DNA of 64,000 nt from Pomphorhynchus laevis (lineage: Eukaryota > Acanthocephala > Palaeacanthocephala > Echinorhynchida > Pomphorhynchidae): contig WNNJ02002494.1 of the NCBI GenBank assembly GCA_012934845.2, positions 1 to 64,000 on the forward strand, in the 5' to 3' direction. The notes below the pieces were generated by a model. It saw only the letters and a program-made list of their open reading frames with translations, was not told where the DNA came from and did no database searches. Both the position numbers and the translations under genes were made by a program. Positions 43,101 through 58,100 of this stretch are shown piece by piece. Every line of letters begins with the position of its first letter. Position 1 is the first letter of the stretch.

Positions 43101-46100
43101 ATACAGTTTTGTCACAAGCGAGCATAATAGGGGCTTCCGCTTGGTTAACTTCAGACAGATATACATCGGATGGTTTTTTGGATTCACATGAATTTCATGA
43201 TGCCTTAAAGGTAAGATATGCTTGGAAGACGGGGGATGATACAATTTTGTGTACCTGTGGAAAATCCGCAGATAGATCAAACACTCTATCATGTACAACA
43301 GGTGGTTTCAATTTTATACGTCACGAAATTGTATCGGAGCATATACATCAATCACTAAAGGAGTGCTGTTCATGTGTGGAAAAAGAACCTATTCTGCAAA
43401 GTGTCCCTGATACGATAGTATTCGAAAATACAACGTCAACTAGAGATCGAGATGCACGTGCAGATATAGCTTGTAATGGACTATATGGAAATATGTTGGC
43501 GCGGTCCTTTATGGACATATGCTGTTTTAATACTCTTGCACCATCATATTCTTCAGAACGGGTAAAGAAAGCATTTAAATACCACGAAAATCGGAAGAAT
43601 GCGGAAATACGCGGAACGTATAGCAAAGATAGAAAAAGGATATTTTCATCCTTTGATTTTTTCGACCGTAGGAGGTATTGGATATATCACAAACCAGGTG
43701 TTGAAGCAAATGGCAACTCGGATGGCAGCAAGAAATTCAGATATGTATGGACAATATATAAGAAAACTAAGAAGCGGTATCTCAATCAAGATAGTAAAGA
43801 CGGTTTCCTTTACGATAAGAAGAAAATCAAAATAACTATAAAGAAATCACAAACTAAAATTTAAAAATAATTAATGAATTGGTTTCGTGAATTGCAGGCC
43901 CATTTGCGAGAACCTTTTATTGTTAAAAATATTATTATATATTATAACATATTATATTAGTATATATTATTATATTTATTATATTATTATATTATTATAC
44001 ATCTCAAAACACATTTTCTAATTGGGAAACAATATATTTTTTAAAAGATAAAAAAATATATCCATGTACAAAAGTTAGCAATGCACTTGATGGTTTTGTC
44101 ATTTATATATGATTTCGTCTACTTTACGATAACTTTATATCAATGTTTTGCCACGATAAAAAAACTTTTAGTAAACACAATTACAGGTTTTATTAACGCT
44201 TTCGACTAATAGAATTGTTTATGCTTTTTTATCAAGCTCGCATTGATATCCTCGTTCAAATGTACACTCTATAAACAACAGATTTTGGTATAAAAATGCA
44301 ACTTAAATTCGCCTTCAAATAGATAATCCATTAAAATAGTCAATAAGGGGATAATATTTCCTTAATTACAATTGAAGATTACAACAAAACCATCTCAGTC
44401 TTTCAAATCATTACTATTATATAACAAATAGATCACACAAAAAATCAAATGACTTACTTCAATTTGCTTTTCTCCTTTCAACCACTTAATCGGACAGTCA
44501 GAACTATTTACGTGGCATTCAAGAATAACTGGCTTGGTACGAAAAACTGTATTCTTCACGGGCAGTTGTAAGTAAAAATCGTACTCTGGTTTGGCACCTG
44601 TATAAAATAAACAATAAAAACCATGATCAAACAATGGGCATAATTAGGTAATTCAACAGTTAAGTAAATAAGTCCTGTAGAAATAAGAATAAAATAAACA
44701 TTGTAGGGAGTTATGTGTTCGTATAGCGGTTCAAATATAGTAATCAAATATAGTAATTTGATAATAACCTTTTAACTTTTAGTTGTTAGGCTACTTATTT
44801 TATATTAGCAGCCAATCAACAATACCTTCTACAGCAAGCCAACTCTTCGTCTCGATGTCATTAACAGAACAGATGTATCTTCCAGAATCATCAGGAATCA
44901 TCTTATTAATTTGCAATTTTTGGACTGGTCCTTCAGTAATAAAATTATATTTCGGACCGTGAAATATCTCCACTCTGTTTTTGTACCTTAAGAATAAAGA
45001 ATGTATGTTTTAGGGATTTGATTTTGCTTATTAAACTGTACACACTGACAGTCAATAAATAGCATTATAATAACATTGAAGAAATCAAAAATGACTCACA
45101 GTTACGAAAATGTTCTATCTATTTTAAAGCAATCATTAAAAAATTAACCGCAGATTTTAGAGAAGATCTAAAATAATGCATTTATGAATAATGAATAATA
45201 TATACACTTTAGTTTCGAAATATTATATAATTTAATAAATTAATATTCGGAGTAAAGTAACGTATGTATCTAGTGTAAATTTTCGTCTAAATTAAGATCA
45301 AAAACTCGAACTATTTCAAATTATAATTGATATTGGGCGATAAGATGAAAGAAGAGAGGATCAAGATATGACTTTTTAGGTATGGGACGAGCAATGATCG
45401 CTTTCTAAAGAACCGGAAATATTCCATTTCGGATCGACGAGTTAAAGAGGCTGGTAAGGAAATGTATGAAGTCTGTTGACAACAATTTGAGAATTCGAGT
45501 AGGGATGGGATCGGTAGTAGAGGACTTACATTTGACGAAATAAGAAGACAAGATACCTCATCATCATATACCGCAAGTAGGTAAAAGAGCTTAGGGATAC
45601 GAATAGATAGGATACAAAATGTTTGTGAAAGGACGATGATCGAATTGATTAGAGAAATAGTTTTTGAAATTAGGTAATCGGATAATTGAGAAGGATCAAG
45701 AGTGGAGATGGCAGAGGAACGAGAAAAGTACAGAATTGATAGTTTTCCATTTAGTTCGAAAGTCATTAGCGGAAGCCAGTTTGTTTCTCTCCAAAAGAGT
45801 CATTAGTGGAAGCCAATATTAATCATGCTAATTAATCTTCAAATTAATATGGTATGCATTGTGTGCTATAAGTCAACTAATATTTGATGAAAATGTATTA
45901 ACATATATAACTCACAAAGCCATATATTTGGATAGTCGAATAAACTTACCATCTTAGTTTACCACCAGATCTGCAGAATGTGGCTTCTAAAGTTACTACA
46001 CCGTCTTCCTCTTTTGCTTTCGTATCAACCAAGTGATTGACCCAATGATCAGGTACCTAAAACAACGATGAAATTGCAGATGATTGCTTATTAAATCTAA

Positions 46101-49100
46101 TAATATCATTAAAAATTTATCAAAACCGGCGGTTACCAAAATCGTTAATCTTATTTAGATTATTTTTTAAATTTAATGTTATTTTAAAAACCGTCACCAA
46201 AACCGTTACGGAGATTTAATTTGTACACTAAATATAGTGTGTAATTTACACATATAACTTAATTAGTAAATTAATTAGTCAATAATTAATTAATCAATAA
46301 AGAATTAATTAATAAGGAATAAATCATGACTTAATGAAATTTGAAAATGCTTGATACTTTCTTTTCTTTATCGCTTCTTGAATTTGTGATGCAATGTAAG
46401 AAGCACAATATCATTAATCTCAAAATAATTTTTAAATGATTTTTAAATATTTTTGGAATTTTTTAAATTATATTTCATTTTATGATTTTCAATGCGCGAG
46501 CTAGTTACAATTTTTAAATTGAAAGATGTTTTAAAATATAATAAAACAATTAGTTCAAATATTTTTATATACGGTCATGAACTAAATATAATTTCTATTA
46601 ATATAATTCTGGTATTGTTTTATGTAAAAGTAATTAAGAAATTATTAAATGCATTTTTTACACCAAAATAATAAATAAATTAATTTATTTGTTGAAAAAT
46701 AAAATAAAATCAATGAAATTACGGATAATAATTAAAATCGTTCTAACCACCTCTAAAGAATATAATATAAAATCAATCTTACCCAGTTTAAAAAAATAGT
46801 CTATGTACTTTAATATAGTTCTAATACCCATAATTAATATACTTAACTCCATTTAAATAGTTACTTATCTTATTAGAAATAACACTTTATTCCTTTAGTA
46901 TAATTTTATAAATTTATAGAAACGTATAAAATGAACCAGGTTTTATCCCGATATATTTTATTCATTTTTGTAATTTTCGGGAGATGATAGCAGGAACTAT
47001 CGAAATATTGTGACTTATTTGGAATAAAACCGTTTTACTCATTTTATTCGTTCATGTAAATTTATAAAACTATAGGAAATGGATATTTTTGATAGACAAG
47101 CAACTATTTAACCGAAATTTAACTATATAAATTACGACTATTGAAATGCGATAAATTAGAAAAAAAACTAAAATTTTTATAAATTTACATAAACTGAGAA
47201 AGTGATTAAAAATGTTTTATTCTAAAAAGAAACTATTTTGATAGTTCCTTCAATGGTCTTTAGGAATTACAAAAGTTTTTAAAGATTAAAACATTAAGTT
47301 TGTCATTTATACACAATTGAATGTATAAATAGCAAGCAGTTGTATTTAAAAGCATTTATAACTTCTGAAGATGATAAATATAGTAACCTTTTTGGGATAA
47401 AACTTTTTTAATCACTCACTTTTCTGTTCCTGCAAATTTATTAAAAATGGAGCTTATCTAATAAGTTTTATTCTAAAAGGTATTTACTACCAAACTGATA
47501 ATCTGGAATTTTAGAACAGATCAGCGAATAACAAGTTTATATTTATATTTCATTAGCTGCTGCTAGCGTTATCAGAAAAAACACTGGATGTTTTCGATGA
47601 TATCCGCAGCAGCGAGCGAAATATAAAAATAATTATAGATTATTTTATTGATCATTTGCTTTATTAATCATTCTCCTAAATTCAAAATAAAGAATGAATC
47701 TGATATTTCTAATGATATTTAGATTGAAAACCACAGGTGACGTATCAATACGAATGAATACAAGTACGAAAGAATTTCAATACAACTTGTTTAATTAACT
47801 AAACAGGAAAGTATAAACCTGCATGCTGTTTAACAACCTTCGTCAGGAAGCTTAACCCGGAATGCGCCTACCACAGAGAACTAGCCACCAATGGGGGCGT
47901 TTAGACCTTAGTATACTCATCACTACATTATGGTATCATCAGTATGACTAAGGTCGAAACGCCCCAGTGGGGGCTAGGCGTCTGTGGTAGGCGCATTCCG
48001 GGTTTAGCTTTCCGACGAATGTTGTAAAAGAGCATGCAGGTATATACTTTCCTGATCGTGTTAATTACAAAAGTTGTATTGAAATTCTTTCTTATTAATA
48101 CAACGTCACCAGTAGTTTTCAATTCATACAACCACTATAGGTGGGGTGAAGAATATAAGCATCGGCGCTAGAGCTTTGCTCGTGCTTTGTAGCTAGAGAA
48201 CTTTTACTCGTACATTGTGCTTCAGCTGTATACAAGCGTGTTGCGTGTTCAGCAACCTGAGTAAGATAATAAAGTAACGATAATACAAGAGCTGTCCTGT
48301 GAAGCCACTGCTTACGTAAACCATACCATATGTAATGCCGGTCTCAGACGGAGGAGCATGCGTAAGTGAATTCCTTTTAGATGTTTATTAGGGATTAAGT
48401 ACTGTCGAAGTTGTGTAGCTGCAGGGCCACACTGATGAAATCACCATGTAGTGATGAGTAGACTAAGGTCGAACCGCCTTATTGAGGATAGGCCTCTGTG
48501 GTAGGCGCCTTCCGGGTTAAGCTTCTGAACGAAAATTGTAAAAATGTATGCAGGTTTATACTGTCCTATTCGTGATCATTAAAAATATATTTAGATTATC
48601 ACAAATTGCTTAAAATATGCTTACTTTTTTGGCATGCGTTGTTTTTTTAAGCGTCGGCCATTTTCCGCCAACGCTGAATGGTACAGGCGTGGCATCGCTG
48701 AAATTATCCTGCTTTTTCTCTAATTTGATCGGTTTTTTCAAAGTTTTCTAAAAATATGTTTTGGTAGATTCATCATAGATATACAGAATCATTACCTTTA
48801 ATGGCTGATTCAGCTGTTGATCTAAAAGGATCGAAGCAAATTTCAGTAACACGAATTTAATCACGAATTTGAAAAAAATGTAATTGTAAAGTATAATCCT
48901 TGCAGAAAATCAAAGTAAGTTACATTAATTAGTATGATTAATATTCTTTTCATTAATTTATAAAAGCATTTAATTGCAAACATCATTTGTGGAATATGAA
49001 TATATAAAGTGAATATGAATATGTAATATGGCCCTTATTATGAATTTGCATTTATATGAGCATTATATATGCCATTTGTATAACCACATCTAACATTACT

Positions 49101-52100
49101 GTTGACAGCACATTCACATCAAATAAAGTTAAAAATGTATTTCCAAATCAATTCGGTATGATAAGCAATACTTTGGCACAGTAGATAAATAAATTATGCT
49201 GATTTTAACTCAATTTGTGTAATAGGATTAAAGAAACTTTTTTAAACAAATACTGTGAGCATGATGGCATGGCCGAAGCGATGGGTATGATTTCAAACAA
49301 AACAAAATTAAAATTATGAGAAGTTATCGAAATTATCATATAACACACGTCTTAAAATGTGCATCAATATGTGTTTAAATTATTATGACAGTCTGACCGA
49401 TATCTTATAGTCAACCTCAATACCAAACCAGCATGTACGGAAGTAGACCAAAGTTTGCACTTAACAGAATATTAACCTGTAACTTAAAGGATTAACCGTC
49501 GATTTGATTCTCTCTCAAAGTAAAGAATGAATAAAAAATTATCAATCAACTAAAAATTCATTTATAATGAAATTCTTAATATAAGAGTAGTAGAGCCAAT
49601 ACCCTCATTGTATCCACTCCTCTAAATTAAAAAGTTTATTCTTTATCAATTTTTTCACTCACATACTTGATTAAAATACAATCAAGAGTGATTTTTTTAT
49701 TATTTCATACAAGATATCAGACAATATTTGTCTAAGAAAAGCAAAACGTTATTTGATTAAAGCAGCTTATTATTTGATAAACATGTTCTTGGATATTTAT
49801 CAGATTAGAATATAATTTTTTTAGCATAATGACGAAATGATAAAGCAGCTAACGTTTGATTTTCAATTACAATAATAAACAATATTGTAATACTTATTAT
49901 TTCTACAAATTTGTTTCCTTTAAATTCGTATTTATCTTATTTAGTAATTATTTTTTATCTACTGTTCATTCTAACCTACCTTTTAAGTTTTATTAACTGT
50001 TAAATTTAAAATTTAAAATTTAAAACTTAAATTTAAAACTGCTAACTTTATAACTGTCAATATTTATTTTTTATTACGTATCTTTCTTTCTTCGATATTT
50101 ATTTTTTTATCTATTTAAAAAATCTTCAAAGTTATACCTCCGGCTGTATTATCAACTTGCGGCTTTGTTATCAATGATGGCTTTCTCTCCTTTTCATCAC
50201 CTTTTTCTTTTTTGCTGTTTTCATCAGCGACATTAACAGCTTTCGATGTTACTTCTTCACCTGAAGCAATTTTATCCGGAGAATCAGTTTTTTGTGATAC
50301 TGGCTTTGCAGTAATTTGTTTAACGCCTACTGTTCCTTTATCTTCAGCAGCTCCAAACTGACTAACCCTTCTAATCTTTTCATCGGTTGACTTCGCTTTT
50401 ATTGCTTCGTCCTTTATTTCCACTGATTCAGGTTGTGATACTGGCTTTGCAGTAATTTGTTTAACGCCTACTTTTCCTTTATCTTCAACAGCTCCAAACT
50501 GACTAACCCTTCTAATCTTTTCATCGGTTGACTTCGCTTTTATTGCTTCGTCCTTTATTTCCACTGATTCAGGTTCTTGTTTTGGTAATTTCTTTGGGCC
50601 AAAGACAGGTTTTCGTCTTGCCATCTTACCCCGCTTAGCTGTAAAGCAAAACATTTAACTATTTATATGTTTAATATCAAATTGTTACTATTTCATTTAA
50701 TCGACAATATAATGAAACGACAATTTATATGCAACGCATTCCAAATTGCTAAACAATTGGCGATTCTGACAAAATTAGGAACGTGAGCAGAAGACGTTCG
50801 AAATATGTGAAAGCAGTATATGTAAGAGCATGGATAGGTAAACAGTTATAGCCTTAGATGATGTGATGGAGTAAGTAAGATTATCTTCTTCCATATTGAG
50901 AGTAGGAAAAGAGATTTAGAGAAGGACAAAGATAAATGAGTTGGTCTGGAAAGGTAAATATAATGAAAGAGAATTTATTTCTCAGAAACGAAAAGTGAGA
51001 ACAAGTAAACGAAAATTTATGCGTTTGGATATATTGAACCATTGAAGTTTAGATAAATGAATGAAGATGTGGTCACAAGGATTGCAGCGTTTAATATGCG
51101 TTGGGAGAGATAAAGTGGTGGTTTCGGTGGAATTAGCAGATGTGCTGAGACCGTAGTCAATCTTAGGGACAATTATGGCATAGATAAGCGTGAGACATGT
51201 AAATCAACGAATTCGATTAAGATATCTGTGGAGTATGTTAGAATTATGACGAACAAAAAGAATAAGAAATGGCATGCTATCAAAATTAAAACACAAATTT
51301 TAGATGATTAACTTCTGGATTCCAGATTAGAAAAACGGAAAATTGATTCAGGTTGATTTGTGAATGGAAGACCCAAGATACTTTAGACTTTTTATAAACC
51401 AATAAATGAAAGTAAGATACTGAGAAATGGAGATAAACAGTTAGTTTAGGCAATATACAGTTTAGTGATGTAGTCAATGTTCGCATAAGCTTGCAAATAT
51501 ATTTTCAACATATTGCATTATGTAAAACTTACGAAGAATAGTGAGGCGGTATATATTCTTCTATATTATTAAAGAAGAATAAGGAAAATGAGTCCAGCCT
51601 ACTCTGACAGAGTAGGCTGGACTTGTCTATAATGACAAAGGCTGAAGATAAGAGAAATAACAAAACTGTGAAGCTTTGTTTCTAGGACAAGAGCTGATTT
51701 TGACAGTCATTTTCAGTAGAATGATTTGTACTATCTGAAAAGAACATTCGTTAGCAAAGGATCCAGTAGCGATGTATATTTAAATATTTAGAGAATAAAA
51801 CAGAAGAAACTTATTTCATCTTAACACAATGAAACTTACCAGATACTTTACTTTATTTTTTTTAATAAAGAGTAATTAGCAAGATACTTACCGGATACTG
51901 TTACTCGACATTGTTTTTCATCTGAGCCATATTGATTTGTTAACTTGCATCTATACGTACCGCTGTCCTGTTGGTACGAGTCTAATAGAGTTAATGTAAC
52001 TGTTTTCCCTGTGTCGTCCAAATCATATTGCTAAAACATAAGAAAATAACACGTTTTTTTATTTCTTATAAATTATTCATTATTCATTATAAATTATTTC

Positions 52101-55100
52101 TTAATCTATTTATTTCTTATATATCATTAAATACATTAGTTTATTATAAATAATATTTTATCTAAAGAAGAAATAGTTTTGAGAAAAGCCATTTGAGAAA
52201 ATGCTCTTTTAACTTATATGTATTGAGAAAATGCCCTTTTAATTTATATGTAAACAGGTTTTCTTTTCATAAAGCGCTTTGTATATTGTAAAATATTCAT
52301 TATACATTTCGGAATATTTTACAAATACATTTTACAATATTTTACAATACAATATACATATAATCTAATTTAATTATTAATATATTATTTTAATATATTA
52401 ATAATTATAAAATCTTATATAACAATCATTTATTTATTATTATTTATTATTATTTAATTATTAATTATTAAAATTTTTAATAAGCATTAAAAATAATTGT
52501 TTCTTCCTCTATTTTCATACTTTAGAAAAACTTCACACTTCTTCTGATGACCTCTTATCCTTATTCTTACACATCGTCTCTTATTTTTTAGGCAATTCAA
52601 AAAATTTACTTTTATTTTAAATTTCAATTTTTTATTTAAACGTGATATAAATTATATAATATCATAATATTATATAATATTATCATATTATATAATATAT
52701 AATATAACAAATTTTTATAATTATTTATTATCTAATTATTAAATTTTGATTTATTTATTATTTATTTATTTTTAGGTAATTTTTTATTTATTTATCTTTT
52801 ATTTTATAATTATATTAAATACGTCGACTCAGTTAGCTGAATTGACAAAATATATTTATACATTAATAATTATAAATATACAAAAGATGATTATTGCCTC
52901 AGAAATTGATTAAAAAAAAGCTGGACAATCAAAATTTTTATTTTAACTAAATCGAAAAAGGTTCATTCAAATTTTTAAACACAACTGTGTTCATCATCAA
53001 GAATTATATCAATTCCTGATATATATTATTAATTATAATTATTATATTAGATAATAATTAGATATTATAATTAGATAACTTATTCGTTCAAGCTTCAGGC
53101 ATAAAATAAAGAAAATATCGAGTATTTAATAAATGATTTCTTAAGCGTTTCATATTGATAAAATAGTTTATTTTTTAAGGTTAAACTATTATTAATATCA
53201 CAGCAAATTAAATTTTAAGATTAACATAATCAATCGGTATTTTATTAACATTAAATTTACGCTATTATATTTTGATTCGGAAAATATAAATCAGTGCAAA
53301 ACTTATAGCTACGAAAGAAAATGCACACAAGCATATAATGAAGATCCATATAAATTAAGGACTGGAATATAGTGTTTAGGATCTAACGATTTTAAATTTT
53401 ATACTTTACAAATATCGTAGCAGAGTTAATTATCAAAATATATTTTTATTCAATAAAGATGACATGACCAGTAGAACAATAGAGATAATATAATATATTT
53501 TCAGTTGATGAATACTTTGCTAATAAAATTATAATCAAAGATATAATTATCAAAAATAAAAATATATTAAAGATATTTATATTATAGATATAAAATATTT
53601 AGAAGGTAGATAATATTAAGAATTCCCTGTAATAATATACTAATACTAACATACATTATTATAAGATAATAATAATTACAATTAACTTTGTATAACAAAC
53701 CTCTGTAAGTTTAAGCTGTTTTCCATCAATTGTCCAATTAACTTCAACAGGGACATCACTTTTGTAATCACACTTCAATACGACACGATCACCATCAACA
53801 GCCACCTTTTCGTAAAAGGCAATAAATTTTTACGACCAGTACAGAAAAGAGTAATAACATACCACCGGCTTAAAATTCCCAGCAAAGCTAGGTTTTGCTC
53901 CCTTCATATCTGCGGCTTTCTTAGCAACAACCCCCTCCGATTTTGTTGCTACTTCAGCTGTGTTCTTCAACCTGGATTCGTCAGGTTGTTTCTTTGTATC
54001 ATCGGGCTGTTTCTTAACATCATCAGATTGTTTCTTAACATCATCAAGCTGAACTTCCGGCTTTTTCTTTTCGGTCTCCTCGATTTTTTCATCTGTCTTA
54101 GCATCCTCTTCCTCGTCCTTATCTTCATCCTCTATGCTAAACAATACAATGCAATAATAACTTTAAGTAAAGTCAAAAAGAATACCAATTATAGAGACGA
54201 ATTAAATTATAAAAATAATTTTCTTAATAAACCTGAAAATAGTAAAATACATTATAGCGTATATTTTTCATTTGCAAACGTGTTATGATAGAGCAAGTTA
54301 AATTGGAAAAATGAAGCAATTTGCCAAACTTCAAATGAACGAAGTGAAATATTTTTTTTGCTCTAGCGTTTTATACCAAAGCTTGTCGCGAGTATAAATT
54401 GTTACCCTATACTCAGCGCAAGATGCAAATCTGTACTAAAGAGATTAAGTTCAACTAGATGATAAACAGAGCGTAAATGTAAATTATATATTTGGATTAA
54501 TATTTTTTATTAAATAAATATGATAAATTTAAATAAATTATGTATTAAGTACATTTTAAATAGTTGATGATGACCAATTATTGATAAATAATTATTGGAG
54601 CTGGATCAAAGAAAAGAGGAAATTATATTTGATATTTCGCTAATTTCCGTTGGCATCTATAGATGTAGATGCTAACAGAAGTCCGCGAAATACCAAAAAT
54701 TATTTCCTCTTTACTTTGATACAGCTCCAATAATTCTTTATTATTTTTGAATATCACCTGCTTATATTGTAAATTCTAAATTTATACAATCATAAGATAA
54801 TAGCTGCTATTTCTAGACAATATTTATCTATTAAATAAGACATGTAAAAATCAAAATTTATAAATCAGATCAGCTAACAAAATCTACGTATGTAGATTCT
54901 TCGTAATAATATCTATTAATATTACTATTACCTATTACTTTTATCTATTATAATTATTAATTACTATTATCTATTACCTATTAATAAACGTAACATCTAC
55001 TATGTTTTAAAATGTACATGCTTATATAAAAAGTTCAAAACGATCGCCGCTGTTTGCTTTTGGCAGGTGATGCTGTTATTAGCGATAACATATGCTTCCA

Positions 55101-58100
55101 CTTAATTTTTAACAGTTATTAATAAAACCCTTATTTATTTATATATAATTTTTAACACGATTTCATCAACATTTTTAACACGATTTAAAGTCACAAATCA
55201 TCACGACCCTGTATTATTTTTAAATAGCAACGTAATCTACCTGTTTACTTGATCAAGATGCAAAAATTAGTTTGGCAACAAAAGAAAATGTTGGGCTTAA
55301 TAATTACTTATGCCATGTTTAAACAAAAAATTGTATAAAACTTAAACCTTGTTAATGTTCGATAATCAATTGATACAAATATTAAATACTTCAAATATTG
55401 TTTTGTATAATAATAAAATACCGAAACTACATAACATTATGAAAAAGAAAACCAAACACGATAATGATGGAGTTAATAAAATTTCTTGTTAACTAATGCA
55501 ATATTTAATAAAAAACGTTAGTGTTCAATTACAAATAGATAATATGGTGTTCGATATATTAAACACCATATTTAATGTTCAAATAAATTTTATTAGACAA
55601 TCCAATTTTAAATGTCGATATAAATAAATTATTTATAAATAAACCATCTTAAATGTTCATTGAACATGAGTTTGTGGAGTTTCATTACGACATATTTTAT
55701 AAACTGAGAACAAATTCAATTTTAAAAATAAATATTTAATATTTTTTTAAATTAATTTTAGAATATGCAGAGTAATTAATTTAACTCTTCTTCGAAATAC
55801 ACCGGTTGAGGGTGATTTTTGCATCAAAATATCGTTGCTAGTATAGCCACACAATAAAATATTGTATCAGATACAAAAAAGCAAGAAGAAAGAATAGATC
55901 AGGTATCAAAAATAACAAAGTTATTAATATCATCAAATAAATGTGAATAAACCATTCGATTATAAATATAAATATAAAAATATAAATAAGTAATCCATTG
56001 TCTGCATAATTACATACAAAATATATAAAATTAATATAAAATATGAGCATTAAATGTATATCTAAACTTAATGAACTGTATAAAATTAAGGAATAACGAA
56101 AAATTAAAGCCAATGCATAAATTAAGGCCCAGTTCACAATGCCGCGTATTTGTTGGACATTAGAGAATAATTCATATATAGAAATCAGCAAAAGTGAAAA
56201 CAAATGCATAAATACGGAACCAGTTAACAATACGTAACTAATTCAGAAATAATTCCTCCGTTGTTTATAACAAAACTATTACATTAAAAAATCCGAAACA
56301 CGTTGTATACTTCATTTTAAATGAAATAATTTCATAGCAAACTCACAAATAAATTTTCAAAAATAAGGTAAACAGAAAATATTGGATAATTAATCACGAT
56401 TCATAAATAATCTTAACAATGAATAATTAATTATTAATATTTCGGAGTATTTTGAATTTGGTTGTAATTTCCTATTAGAAAACATGATATAAACTAAGCG
56501 TTTTACTCACGTTGCGTTAGCAGAATTGATATCGATGTTGAAATTTGACTCTCCAGTACTCCAATTAGTACATAGCCTGTATATACCATTATCTGTAGTG
56601 CCATTGTAATTCTGTTAAGAATAATTAAAAGTAAGTGAGATTATCATTTGAATATCAAACCTTAATGTCAAGTTGTACTGTTTTACGATTTAATCCCTTA
56701 TCTTTTTGTGTCATATTGTATTTTGAGCTTGGTTGTAATTTCATGTTAGACTTGAACCAGGCAGGTTTAAGATCTTCAGCTGAATCTAAGTCGCAACAAA
56801 CGACCATAGTATTATTTTTCTTTTTATAAATTATCCTAGGCTTGCCGACGATGGTAGCCCCAACAGAAAGTTCACTTTCCTGCGGACTCTTGCTGAAATC
56901 TAAATTTGATATTTATATGCACTTAAGTCTTATAATATGCTTAAAATTTAAAGTTTATTATTTTTTCAAAAACTGTTTGCAAAATAAACGATTTTCGTTT
57001 TAAAATTGAAATATCGACAGAATATATACCTAATAATTTCAGGTTAATTATAACTTTACAGCTTCCGTGTTCATTGAAAGCAACACACTCGTATTCGTCA
57101 GCATCCAATTTTGTGCAATTCTAAACGATATTGTAGATGAATATCCCAGACAAGTTATATTTTAATAAAAATCCAAAATTGACTTTGAAAAGACCAAAAA
57201 CGAATGCAGAAAGACTACAACCATCTGATTATAACAAATATTCTTAAATTAATGTAATTTAAAAAAAAACGAGATATCAAATAGAATCAAAAAATTTCAA
57301 AGACGAAAACAGTCGATTGCAGTAATTTAAAATTACACACTCATTTGTAAATGAGTGTGTAAATTATCTTATTCATTCTAGATGAACAACATGCAGCAAG
57401 CAATCGTTGAAATAAGCATTAATGTATTGTCACTAGCAATCAGAGTAAAATTCTGACCAGATACATTAAGTTTAATGATTCTAACTGAGCCCTATTTAAT
57501 ATTTTAGGTCAAGGTAAGTATGACGATGGTTAAGGAGAATCATGTGATTTTCACAGTGTCACTGTATTTCCTGAAAATGTCGCTGATCCAACAATGTACC
57601 GATAAACAGGTGGAAATGTTCCTTTGCGGAATGCATTTCCGGTCAGCACAAATCCACTATCTTTTATACTAAAAGCAATCTTATATTAAACTGCTATTTA
57701 TATTATTTAGTATTCAATTACAAATAGACAATTACAAATTGATATATTAAACACCATATTTAATGTTCAAATAAATTTGATTAGACAATCCAATTATTTT
57801 GAAAGCACAATTATTATTTTGAAGGTACACAAAACGCAATAAAAATTATGATTCAAAATAGTTTAGAAAAACAAAAAAATAATAATGTTTATATTCAAAA
57901 TAAATAATTTGAAAAATTAATTAAATAAAATATAATTAAAATTTCTAGAATGCATTTTATATCAGTACAAATCCACTATCTTATTCTGCTAAAAGCAATT
58001 TTATCTTAAACAGCTATTTATATTATTTGTGTTCAATTACAAATAGATAATATATTGTTCGATATATTAAACACCATATTTAATGTTCAAATAAATTTGA

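Noticed and set aside
39560-43870. Possibility that the retroelement cluster is a virus-like or LTR element
   Set aside because: No long terminal repeats, protease, integrase or capsid-like region were seen. The reverse transcriptase and endonuclease motifs are of LINE/R2 type.
47928-48131. 67-codon minus-strand frame
   Set aside because: It lies inside one arm of the fold-back element and has no protein similarity that I recognise.
50115-50654. Independent gene starting at the internal methionine MARRKPVF
   Set aside because: The upstream exon joins in phase, the acceptor is clean, and the same frame runs on into the microexon. It is an internal linker exon.
55838-56230. 130-codon hydrophobic open frame, repeated at 58346-58738, resembling a membrane protein
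   Set aside because: Reading T-rich DNA yields strings of Phe, Leu, Ile and Tyr. The two copies are as similar outside the frame as inside, so there is no sign of protein-level selection, and no family motif was seen.
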